A DNA stretch of 6,510 nucleotides, taken from the NCBI GenBank assembly GCA_031178805.1, contig JAPSIJ010000132.1, forward strand, positions 1-6,510. The letters run 5' to 3'. This DNA is from Cellulomonas sp. GTDB taxonomy: Bacteria > Actinomycetota > Actinomycetes > Actinomycetales > Cellulomonadaceae. A program made the position numbers and the translations under genes. The notes under the pieces are model-generated. The model was not told the DNA's origin, did no database searches, and was given only the letters and a program-made list of their open reading frames with translations. How positions within the stretch are numbered: position 1 is the stretch's first letter; every line of letters begins with the position of its first letter. Shown piece after piece: positions 1 through 6,510 of the stretch.

Positions 1-383
1 CCGTCGCGGTCCGCGTAGATCACCTGCAGCGCGGGCAGCGGCCGCTCGGACCGGGACAGCAGGTGCGCGACCGTCAGGTGCTCCCGGCTGTCCAGCACCT
101 CCATCAGCCGCAGCTCCTTGGTGGTCAGGTCCCGCACCACGTCGCCGTCGGCGTACCGCTGCCCGGCCTTCACCCGGTCCCCGAGCCGGTTGAGCATCTC
201 CTGCCCGCCCCGCGCCGTCGGGCCGAACACCACGAGCTCGGGCAGCCCGTGCTGGTAGAAGCCGACGGTGTAGCAGTACTGCGGCTCCCCGTCGCCGGGG
301 CCGACGTACTGCACCGCCCAGCCGTGGTCGGCCATGAGCTGCTGCATCCAGGACAGGTACGAGACGGCGAAGGCGGGATCCAT
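1..383 (-). CDS. DUF4262 domain protein (3' end outside window)
   Basis: The first 127 complete codons of a minus-strand gene are visible; the C-terminus lies beyond the left edge. The start is an ATG (complement of 381-383) with a purine-rich GGGAGG nine bases upstream. The protein opens MDPAFAVSYLSWMQQLMADH, then has GWAVQYV, YCYTVGFYQHGLPELVVFG (about residues 36-53) and a segment ending ALQVIYADRD. The pattern 'Gw.v..v......y.YTvGf...glPELvvfG' is the signature I associate with DUF4262, a soluble bacterial domain with no established biochemical activity. No signal peptide or membrane segment is seen. It lies 47 nt downstream of the chemoreceptor-like gene on the same strand with no visible terminator, so co-transcription is likely. 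The family call is fairly sure; the function is unknown. Confidence 0.8.
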   Translation of the reverse strand, partial: MDPAFAVSYLSWMQQLMADHGWAVQYVGPGDGEPQYCYTVGFYQHGLPELVVFGPTARGGQEMLNRLGDRVKAGQRYADGDVVRDLTTKELRLMEVLDSREHLTVAHLLSRSERPLPALQVIYADRD

Positions 384-392
384 GCCCGCCAC

Positions 393-398
393 CCTCCC
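393..398 (-). promoter_or_regulatory. Ribosome binding site of the DUF4262 gene
   Basis: On the minus strand this reads GGGAGG, nine bases before the ATG complementing 381-383. It decides the start, because nothing comparable precedes other in-frame candidates. The 384-430 gap holds this site and no obvious separate promoter. Confidence 0.55.
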
Positions 399-430
399 GC
401 GCCCCTCCGACACGCGCCGGGAGGACCGCC

Positions 431-1441
431 TCAGCGCTGCACGAGCGCCCCGTACCAGCCGAGCCCCTCGTAGGTCTCGTAGCCGGGGGTGCGCGCGAAC
501 CCGACGGTGGCGTCGTCGTCGACGTAGGAGCCGGTCGCCGCGTCGCCGGTGCGCAGGGCCACCCGCTCGGACAGCACGCCGGCGCGGTCGGAGGCGGCCA
601 GCACGAGGCCGGTGCGGTCCAGCACCAGGACGCGCGTCGCCTCCCGCTCGCCCGGGGCCAGCCGGACGCCGTCGACGATGGCCTGCGCCTGCCGCTCCCA
701 GTCGAAGAACACGCCGAGCGCGCCCACCGGCCGCCCGGTGGCGCGCCCGCCCTCGCGGACCGCCGTCGCGTAGGTGGCGGTCAGCGCGCCCAGCGCGGGG
801 TCGGCGGCCACGTCGAGGGCGGCGTAGTCGTCGCCGTCCCGGGTGGCCATCGCGGCGCGGAACCAGGGCTGCCGGCTGACGTCGCTGCCGAGCACGCCCG
901 CCCCGCGGTCGGTGGCGGCGCGGGCGACGACGCGCCCGTCGGCGTCGGCGAGCCACAGGTCGAGGTAGACGGTGTAGCTGCGCAGGATCGTCGCCAACCG
1001 GTCGCCGGCGTGCCGGGCCGCGGCCGGGTCGCCCGGCTCCAGCGCGGCCACCAGCGCGGCGTCGGTGGCCCACCAGCGCACGTCGCAGGACCGCTCGTAC
1101 AGGTTGCGGTCCAGCAGCTCGATCACGTTCAGCGCGAGGTCCGCGAGCCGCTGGCCCCGGACCCGGCCCACCAGCTCGTGGCCGAGGCCGACGAGCTCGT
1201 CCAGCCGGGGCCGCAGCTCGCCGGACAGCTCCTCGGACAGCGCGCGGGCGCGGTCCGCCACCTCGCCGACCTCGCGCGCGACGACGGCGAACCCGGCGCC
1301 CTCGTCGCCGACGCGCGCCGACTCGATCAGCGCGTTCAGCGCGAGCATCTTCGTGCTGCGCGCGACCTGCTCGATGCCCTGCAGCTTCTCGTCCGTGACG
1401 CGCCCGACCTCCTCGGCCAGTCGCACGACCCGTTCCGGCAC
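431..1441 (-). CDS. Soluble methyl-accepting chemotaxis-like protein, N-terminal signalling hairpin plus C-terminal Cache domain
   Basis: This 336-residue protein starts at a GTG (complement of 1439-1441) preceded by AGGAG six bases upstream. The reading frame stays open further upstream, but that stretch is low-complexity Pro/Arg shadow. Residues about 10-90 hold a chemoreceptor hairpin tip: STKMLALNALIESARVG then GAGFAVVAREV, matching the MCP signalling consensus that docks CheA and CheW. Residues about 95-130 form a connector (RLADLALNVIELLDRNLYER, then DVRWWATD). Residues about 150-336 look like a double Cache sensor: LWLADADGRVVA, GSDVSRQPWFRAAM, a hydrophobic strand GALGVFFDW, a second VLVLDRTGLVLAASD strand, and a terminal GLGWYGALVQR. 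No transmembrane helix or signal peptide is visible, so it should act in the cytosol and feed the chemotaxis array or another Che-like kinase. The ligand is unknown. Domain order is reversed from usual receptors. MCP-like identity is confident; Cache subtype less so. Confidence 0.82.
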   Translation of the reverse strand: MPERVVRLAEEVGRVTDEKLQGIEQVARSTKMLALNALIESARVGDEGAGFAVVAREVGEVADRARALSEELSGELRPRLDELVGLGHELVGRVRGQRLADLALNVIELLDRNLYERSCDVRWWATDAALVAALEPGDPAAARHAGDRLATILRSYTVYLDLWLADADGRVVARAATDRGAGVLGSDVSRQPWFRAAMATRDGDDYAALDVAADPALGALTATYATAVREGGRATGRPVGALGVFFDWERQAQAIVDGVRLAPGEREATRVLVLDRTGLVLAASDRAGVLSERVALRTGDAATGSYVDDDATVGFARTPGYETYEGLGWYGALVQR

Positions 1442-1447
1442 GGCGGT

Positions 1448-1452
1448 CTCCT
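1448..1452 (-). promoter_or_regulatory. Ribosome binding site of the chemoreceptor-like gene
   Basis: The minus strand reads AGGAG here, six bases before the GTG complementing 1439-1441. The site fixes the start of the chemoreceptor-like protein and argues against the much longer open frame upstream. Confidence 0.65.
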
Positions 1453-1488
1453 GTCTCGGTAGGCGGTGTCCCGGTCCGCTCCCCCGGC

Positions 1489-1516
1489 CTATCGGCCGCC
1501 CGGGCACCGGCCTGAG
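1489..1516 (-). promoter_or_regulatory. Putative flagellar-sigma (FliA/SigD/WhiG-type) promoter
   Basis: Read on the minus strand, CTCA (complement of 1513-1516), a 16-nt spacer and GCCGATAG (complement of 1489-1496) are present. The family consensus for flagellar-type sigma factors is TAAA-N15-GCCGATAA. As I recall, motile actinobacteria such as Actinoplanes missouriensis use CTCA-N15-17-GCCGATAA, which this matches at all four -35 bases and seven of eight -10 bases. Transcription would begin near 1480, giving a leader of about 40 nt before the GTG start of the chemoreceptor-like gene. A motility sigma driving a chemotaxis-like gene is coherent. The promoter has not been tested, and the consensus is from memory. 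Confidence 0.65.
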
Positions 1517-1542
1517 CAGCGACGACGGCCCGGCTCGCGGCG

Positions 1543-1548
1543 TAGGTT
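1543..1548 (+). promoter_or_regulatory. Putative -10 element for a leaderless transcript
   Basis: TAGGTT fits the actinobacterial TANNNT -10 pattern and ends six bases before the GTG at 1555. Transcription would start at or next to the start codon. No Shine-Dalgarno-like sequence lies between, so a leaderless mRNA is the simplest reading. No convincing -35 hexamer is seen around 1518-1526. Confidence 0.5.
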
Positions 1549-1554
1549 CGCCCC

Positions 1555-2361
1555 GTGACCGTGCCCCTGACGACCGCCGCCCGCGACGCCCTGGTGGCCC
1601 GGCTGCGCGCCGCGGGCTGCGTGTACGCCGAGGACGAGGCGGCCCTGCTCGCCGCCGAGGCCACCGACCCCGCCGCGCTGGCGGCGCTGACCGCGCGGCG
1701 GGTGGCCGGCGAGCCGCTGGAGCAGGTGGTCGGCTGGGCGGCGTTCCGCGGCCTGCGGGTGGCGGTCGCCCCGGGCGTCTTCGTGCCCCGCGCCCGCACC
1801 GGCGCCCTGGTGGACGCGGCGCTGACCGTGCTGCCGCCCGCCGCGGGGGCGACGGTCGTGGACCTGTGCTGCGGCACCGGCGCGGTCGGGCTGGCCCTGG
1901 CCACCGAGCGACCGGGGCTCGCGCTGTGGGCGTCGGACATCGACCCGGCGGCGGTCGCCTGCGCCCGGCGCAACGTCGGCGGGCTCGGCACCGTCCTGCT
2001 CGGCGACCTGGACGCGCCGCTGCCCGCCGACCTGGCCGGGCGGGTGGACGTGCTGGTCGCGAACGCCCCGTACGTCCCCACGGGCGAGATCGCGCACATG
2101 CCGCCCGAGGCCCGGGACCACGAGCCGCGCACCGCCCTGGACGGCGGGGCGGACGGGGTGGACCTGCACCGCCGCGTCGCCGCGGCCGCGCCCCGCTGGC
2201 TGGCGCCCGGGGGTCACCTGCTGATCGAGACGAGCGTCGGGCAGGCCGGGGCGACCGCGGCCGCCTGCGAGGGCCAGGGGCTGGCGGTGCGGGTGGTGCA
2301 CGACGAGGAGCTGGACGGCACGGTGGTCGTCGCCCGCCGCCCGGGGCCCGCCGGTTCGTAG
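1555..2361 (+). CDS. PrmC/HemK-related putative protein-(glutamine-N5) methyltransferase
   Basis: This 268-residue S-adenosylmethionine-dependent methyltransferase resembles PrmC, which methylates the GGQ glutamine of release factors. The N-terminal part ends in EPLEQVVGWAAFRGLRVAVA followed by GVFVPRART, equivalent to the PrmC substrate-domain junction and 'PRpeTE' segment. The SAM-binding core has VVDLCCGTGAVGLALA (D103 to about A113), ASDIDPAAV (D128, D130) and the catalytic-type motif N170-A-P-Y173 followed by VP. Classical PrmC has NPPY; NAPYVP is typical, as I recall, of the PrmC-related group called putative protein N(5)-glutamine methyltransferase (TIGR03704), whose substrate is not established. 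It is probably a paralogue, and the true prmC would be expected next to prfA elsewhere. The GTG start has no ribosome site, but a -10-like hexamer lies just upstream, suggesting leaderless translation. It is divergent from the chemoreceptor-like gene and followed by pncA. Confidence 0.87.
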   Translation: MTVPLTTAARDALVARLRAAGCVYAEDEAALLAAEATDPAALAALTARRVAGEPLEQVVGWAAFRGLRVAVAPGVFVPRARTGALVDAALTVLPPAAGATVVDLCCGTGAVGLALATERPGLALWASDIDPAAVACARRNVGGLGTVLLGDLDAPLPADLAGRVDVLVANAPYVPTGEIAHMPPEARDHEPRTALDGGADGVDLHRRVAAAAPRWLAPGGHLLIETSVGQAGATAAACEGQGLAVRVVHDEELDGTVVVARRPGPAGS

Positions 2362-2364
2362 AGT
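2359..2364 (+). promoter_or_regulatory. Possible -10 element of pncA
   Basis: TAGAGT is a good actinobacterial -10 hexamer, and its first three bases are the TAG stop of the preceding methyltransferase gene. It lies 48 bases before the pncA start, leaving room for a leader containing the GAGGAGG site. I see no matching -35, so pncA may instead simply be read through from the upstream gene. Confidence 0.35.
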
Positions 2365-2400
2365 GGGCGCGGGCGGGGTCGCACCGGGCGGCCCGCCGGC

Positions 2401-2407
2401 GAGGAGG
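2401..2407 (+). promoter_or_regulatory. Ribosome binding site of pncA
   Basis: GAGGAGG lies five bases before the GTG at 2413. It is the strongest Shine-Dalgarno sequence in the window and fixes the GTG start of the nicotinamidase gene. Confidence 0.7.
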
Positions 2408-2412
2408 TCGCG

Positions 2413-3054
2413 GTGGGCCGGGCACTGGTCGTGGTGGACGTGCAGAACGACTTCTGCGAGGGCGGCGCCCTCGCGGTCGCGGGCGGCGCCGGGGTCGCGG
2501 AGCGGGTGACGGACTTCCTCGCCCGGACCGCCGGGGCGTACGACGTGGTCGTGGCGACCGCGGACTGGCACGAGCCGCTGCCGCACGACAACGCGGGGCA
2601 CTTCGCCGTCGGCGCCGAGCCGGACTACGTCAGCACCTGGCCCGAGCACTGCGTCCGGGGCACCGCGGGCGCCGCGTACCACCCCGCGCTGCGGCTGCCG
2701 GCGGGCACGGTGCACGTGCGCAAGGGGCAGGGCCGGCAGGACTACTCCGGCTTCGCGGGCACGCTGCTGCCGACGGACCCGGGGACCGAGCCGGCCGACG
2801 CGGGCGCGCTCGCCGACGCCGCGCCCGCCGGCCTCGCGGACGCCCTCCGCGCCGCCGGGGTGGACGGCGTCGACGTGGTCGGGCTGGCCACGGACCACTG
2901 CGTGACCGCGACGGCGCTCGACGCCCGGGACGCGGGCTTCGACGTCCGGGTGCTGACCGACCTCACGGCCGGCGTGGGCGTGCGCACCACCATCGACGCC
3001 CTCACGCGGCTGGCCGCGGGCGGTGTGACGCTCACCACGTCCGGCGTGCGCTGA
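2413..3054 (+). CDS. pncA: Nicotinamidase (isochorismatase-like cysteine hydrolase)
   Basis: This 213-residue cytosolic enzyme should hydrolyse nicotinamide to nicotinate and ammonia, the first step of the NAD salvage (Preiss-Handler) route. The catalytic triad is visible: D9 in ALVVVDVQNDF, K104 in VHVRKGQ and C163 in LATDHCVTATALDA. The metal site maps to D51 and H53 in ADWHEP, H63 in AGHF and H79 in WPEHCV, matching the D-x-H...H...H arrangement of Mycobacterium tuberculosis PncA. WPEHCVRGTAGA is a family hallmark. It is somewhat longer than the mycobacterial protein (186 residues), with extra residues in the loop before H63 and an Ala/Asp/Pro-rich insertion at about 120-140. The GTG start has a strong ribosome site. 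The gene lies 51 nt after the methyltransferase and converges with the small gene at 3069. In mycobacteria the same enzyme activates pyrazinamide. Confidence 0.93.
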   Translation: MGRALVVVDVQNDFCEGGALAVAGGAGVAERVTDFLARTAGAYDVVVATADWHEPLPHDNAGHFAVGAEPDYVSTWPEHCVRGTAGAAYHPALRLPAGTVHVRKGQGRQDYSGFAGTLLPTDPGTEPADAGALADAAPAGLADALRAAGVDGVDVVGLATDHCVTATALDARDAGFDVRVLTDLTAGVGVRTTIDALTRLAAGGVTLTTSGVR

Positions 3055-3068
3055 GCGGGCCGGGCGGG

Positions 3069-3278
3069 TCAGCCCTGGTCGCCGCGCAGGGCGCCCGTCT
3101 CGCGGAAGGTGTCGGCGATCTGCTGGGCCTGGGCGGACACGAGCCGGCGGTACAGGTCGTAGGCGGCCTCGACCCGCGCGGGCCGGTCGCCCTCGCTGCG
3201 CGCGAGCTGCCAGTCGCGCTTCGCCGCCGCGATGTCGGCGTTCGTGATGACCACGCGCGCCTCGTCCTCGTCCGCCAT
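3069..3278 (-). CDS. Small charged protein of unknown function (69 aa)
   Basis: I do not recognise this family. The minus-strand frame from the ATG complementing 3276-3278 gives MADEDEARVVITNADIAAAK, then RDWQLARSEGDRPARVEAAYDLYRRLVSAQAQQIADTFRETGALRGDQG. The sequence is rich in Ala, Arg, Asp and Glu, lacks a signal peptide or membrane segment, and looks largely helical from about residue 14 to 60. The amino-acid balance is that of a real soluble protein, unlike the Arg/Pro-rich shadow frames around it. A second ATG four codons upstream (complement of 3288-3290) is possible; neither has a clear ribosome site, and I prefer the downstream one because MADEDEA makes a natural N-terminus. Its stop is 14 nt from the end of convergent pncA, and it is divergent from glgX. 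Confidence 0.65.
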   Translation of the reverse strand: MADEDEARVVITNADIAAAKRDWQLARSEGDRPARVEAAYDLYRRLVSAQAQQIADTFRETGALRGDQG

Positions 3279-3313
3279 ACCCGGAAGCATGCGTCCGGTT
3301 TGCCCGTTTTGCG

Positions 3314-3319
3314 ATAGTC
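3314..3319 (-). promoter_or_regulatory. Weak candidate -10 for the small leftward gene
   Basis: On the minus strand this reads GACTAT, matching the A and final T of TANNNT, inside the only A/T-leaning patch of the intergenic region. It would give a leader of roughly 30 nt. No -35 is evident, and the same patch could serve a rightward promoter, so the direction is uncertain. Confidence 0.22.
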
Positions 3320-3454
3320 CGTCGGGGTGAACGGCGGCCGTTGCCCGGGTGAACTCCGGCCGCCGCCGCCCGCGGGCCCCGCCGCCGGGTGCCGCACGAG
3401 GACGACGGCTGGCCGCCCGCGGGCCGTTCGCCGGGCGGAAGTGGGGTGGTCCCT

Positions 3455-3467
3455 GGCACGCTGTGCC
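3455..3467 (+). repeat. Inverted repeat GGCAC-GCT-GTGCC upstream of glgX
   Basis: This is a perfect 5-bp dyad around a 3-nt centre, 51 bases before the glgX start. It could be an operator half of a regulator site or a small RNA hairpin in the leader. It is short enough to occur by chance in DNA of this composition. Confidence 0.4.
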
Positions 3468-3469
3468 CA

Positions 3470-3489
3470 CGGAGCACCACCGTGCTCTG
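3470..3489 (+). repeat. Inverted repeat GAGCAC-CACC-GTGCTC upstream of glgX
   Basis: This is a perfect 6-bp dyad with a 4-nt loop, extendable to 8 bp in RNA with a G-U and a C-G pair. It ends 14 nt before the GGAGG ribosome site. The position fits either an operator or a leader hairpin affecting glgX translation. It lies two bases after the first dyad. No U-tract follows, so it is not a classical terminator. Confidence 0.5.
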
Positions 3490-3503
3490 CGACGCACGCC
3501 CCC

Positions 3504-3508
3504 GGAGG
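3504..3508 (+). promoter_or_regulatory. Ribosome binding site of glgX
   Basis: GGAGG lies ten bases before the ATG at 3519. It selects this start over the in-frame GTG at 3327, and the translation beginning MRIWPGRPYPLGATYDG is how GlgX/TreX proteins normally open. Confidence 0.65.
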
Positions 3509-3518
3509 ACTGACGCGC

Positions 3519-5746
<2,228 letters not shown>

Positions 5747-5750
<4 letters not shown>

Positions 5751-6510
5751 GCGCGGACCGCGGCCAGGAGGCCCGCACCCCCAGCCGACGCCTGCCCGCA
5801 CCCGGCCGCCCCGTCCCGACCTCCACCTACCGGGTGCAGCTCGGCGCGGACCTGACGCTGGACGACGTCGCGGAGCGCGTGCCGTACCTGGCCTCCCTCG
5901 GCGTCACGCACGTCTACCTGTCGCCGATCCTCACCGCCGCGCCGGGCTCGACGCACGGCTACGACGTGGTGGACCACGACGAGATCTCCCCCGTACTCGG
6001 CGGCGAGCCGGCCCTGCGCCGGCTCGCGGACGTCGCGCACGCCGCAGGCCTCGGGCTCGTCCTGGACATCGTGCCGAACCACATGGCGGTGCCCACCCCG
6101 GCGTGGCACAACAAGGCGCTGTGGTCGGTGCTCGCCGAGGGCCCGGATTCGCCGTACGCGTCGTGGTTCGACGTCGACTGGTCGGCCGGCGAGGGCGACG
6201 TCCTGATGCCTGTGCTCGGCGACCGGATCGGCGCGGTGCTCGCCTCCGGCGAGATCCGCCTCGAGCACGAGGTGGTCCCCGGCCAGGGCGAGGAGCCGCA
6301 GCCGGTGCTGCGGTACTACGACCACACCTTCCCCGTCCGCCCGGGCACGGAGGCGCTGCCGCTCGCGGAGCTGCTGGAGCGCCAGCACTACCGGCTGGCG
6401 TACTGGCGGGTCGCGGACGAGGAGCTGAACTACCGGCGGTTCTTCGACGTCGGCACGCTCGCGGCGATCCGCGTCGAGGACCCCGAGGTGTTCGACGCCA
6501 CGCACGCCCT
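5747..6510 (+). CDS. treY: Maltooligosyl trehalose synthase TreY (3' end outside window)
   Basis: The first 254 codons of a GH13 enzyme are visible. TreY converts the terminal alpha-1,4 bond at the reducing end of a maltooligosaccharide to alpha,alpha-1,1, giving maltooligosyl trehalose for TreZ. After a roughly 25-residue Pro/Arg-rich leader the hallmarks are in order: PTSTYRVQL (24-32), VTHVYLSPILTAAPGSTHGYDVVDH (53-77), region I LDIVPNHMA (106-114), and NYRRFFDVGTLAAIRVE (228-244). The catalytic nucleophile segment lies past the right edge. The GTG start at 5747 shares four bases (GTGA) with the glgX stop and has no strong ribosome site, so translation is probably coupled to glgX. treZ is expected downstream. 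The full protein should be roughly 750-850 residues. Confidence 0.93.

Larger units (their letters stand above)
3279..3518. other. Divergent intergenic region between the small gene and glgX
   Basis: This 240-nt region holds no credible gene. A plus-strand frame from the GTG at 3327 runs into glgX, but its translation (about 64 residues, Pro/Arg/Ala-rich) looks noncoding. Positions 3296-3318 form the only A/T-leaning patch (gtttgcccgttttgcgatag) and are the likeliest promoter site for the leftward small gene. The middle, about 3340-3445, is GC-rich without recognisable structure. The end, 3454-3489, carries two tandem dyads, followed by the glgX ribosome site. Confidence 0.6.

Noticed and set aside
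1442..2425. Upstream extension of the chemoreceptor-like frame (minus strand, up to 664 aa)
   Set aside because: The added 328 residues are almost all Pro, Arg, Ala and Gly and lie antisense to the methyltransferase gene; the GTG at 1441 has a good ribosome site.
3050..3073. GCTGA...TCAGC inverted repeat between the convergent stops of pncA and the small gene, as a terminator
   Set aside because: The stem is only 5 bp with a 14-nt unpaired G-rich loop and arises mostly from the two TGA stop codons facing each other; no U-tract.
1065..3317. Long plus-strand open frame of 750 codons
   Set aside because: It overlaps real genes on both strands, with long Arg/Gly/Ala runs and no recognisable domain.
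3310..3317. Second flagellar-type -10 (TGCGATAG) on the plus strand
   Set aside because: It matches only five of eight -10 bases, and no CTCA or TAAA box lies 15-17 nt upstream.
3434..3462. ECF-type or housekeeping promoter (GGAAG...CACGCT) for glgX
   Set aside because: The hexamers fit poorly and the -10 candidate coincides with the dyad at 3455-3467, so I could not support a specific call.
1489..3480. Long minus-strand open frame of 663 codons
   Set aside because: It is antisense to two well-identified enzymes and its composition is that of a shadow frame in very GC-rich DNA.
3327..3518. N-terminal extension of glgX from a GTG
   Set aside because: The extra 64 residues are Pro/Arg-rich and unlike any GlgX N-terminus; GGAGG precedes the ATG at 3519, where homology begins.

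Overview
The window is very GC-rich (roughly three quarters G+C by eye), with strong third-position G/C bias and long spurious antisense reading frames. GTG starts are frequent, and two promoter-like hexamers (TAGGTT, TAGAGT) fit the actinobacterial TANNNT -10 pattern. Together with the gene content this suggests a motile high-GC actinobacterium, most like Cellulomonas and relatives. The genus is an inference from general character; no marker gene is present.

Layout. (1) Positions 1-1441, minus strand: a soluble chemoreceptor-like protein (N-terminal chemotaxis signalling hairpin, C-terminal Cache-type sensor, no membrane segment) followed 47 nt later by a DUF4262 protein that runs off the left edge. 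The pair is preceded by a good match to a flagellar-sigma (FliA/SigD/WhiG-type) promoter, which places it in a motility regulon. (2) Positions 1555-3054, plus strand: a PrmC/HemK-related protein-glutamine methyltransferase paralogue, probably translated from a leaderless mRNA, then a nicotinamidase (pncA) with its own ribosome site and a possible promoter over the end of the preceding gene. (3) Positions 3069-3278, minus strand: a 69-residue charged protein of unknown function, convergent with pncA. (4) Positions 3279-3518: a 240-nt divergent intergenic region with two tandem dyads just before the next gene. (5) Position 3519 to the right edge, plus strand: glycogen debranching enzyme GlgX/TreX, overlapped by 4 nt by treY (maltooligosyltrehalose synthase), which runs off the right edge.

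GlgX/TreX and TreY belong to the route from glycogen or maltodextrins to trehalose: TreX trims branches, TreY turns the reducing-end glucose into a trehalosyl unit, and TreZ (expected just beyond the window) releases trehalose. The left part is a chemotaxis and motility accessory unit, and the middle holds housekeeping genes. I see no mobile element, CRISPR array, tRNA, rRNA or defence system. The most unusual item is the cytosolic receptor-like protein with reversed domain order and its motility-type promoter; the rest is ordinary actinobacterial chromosome.
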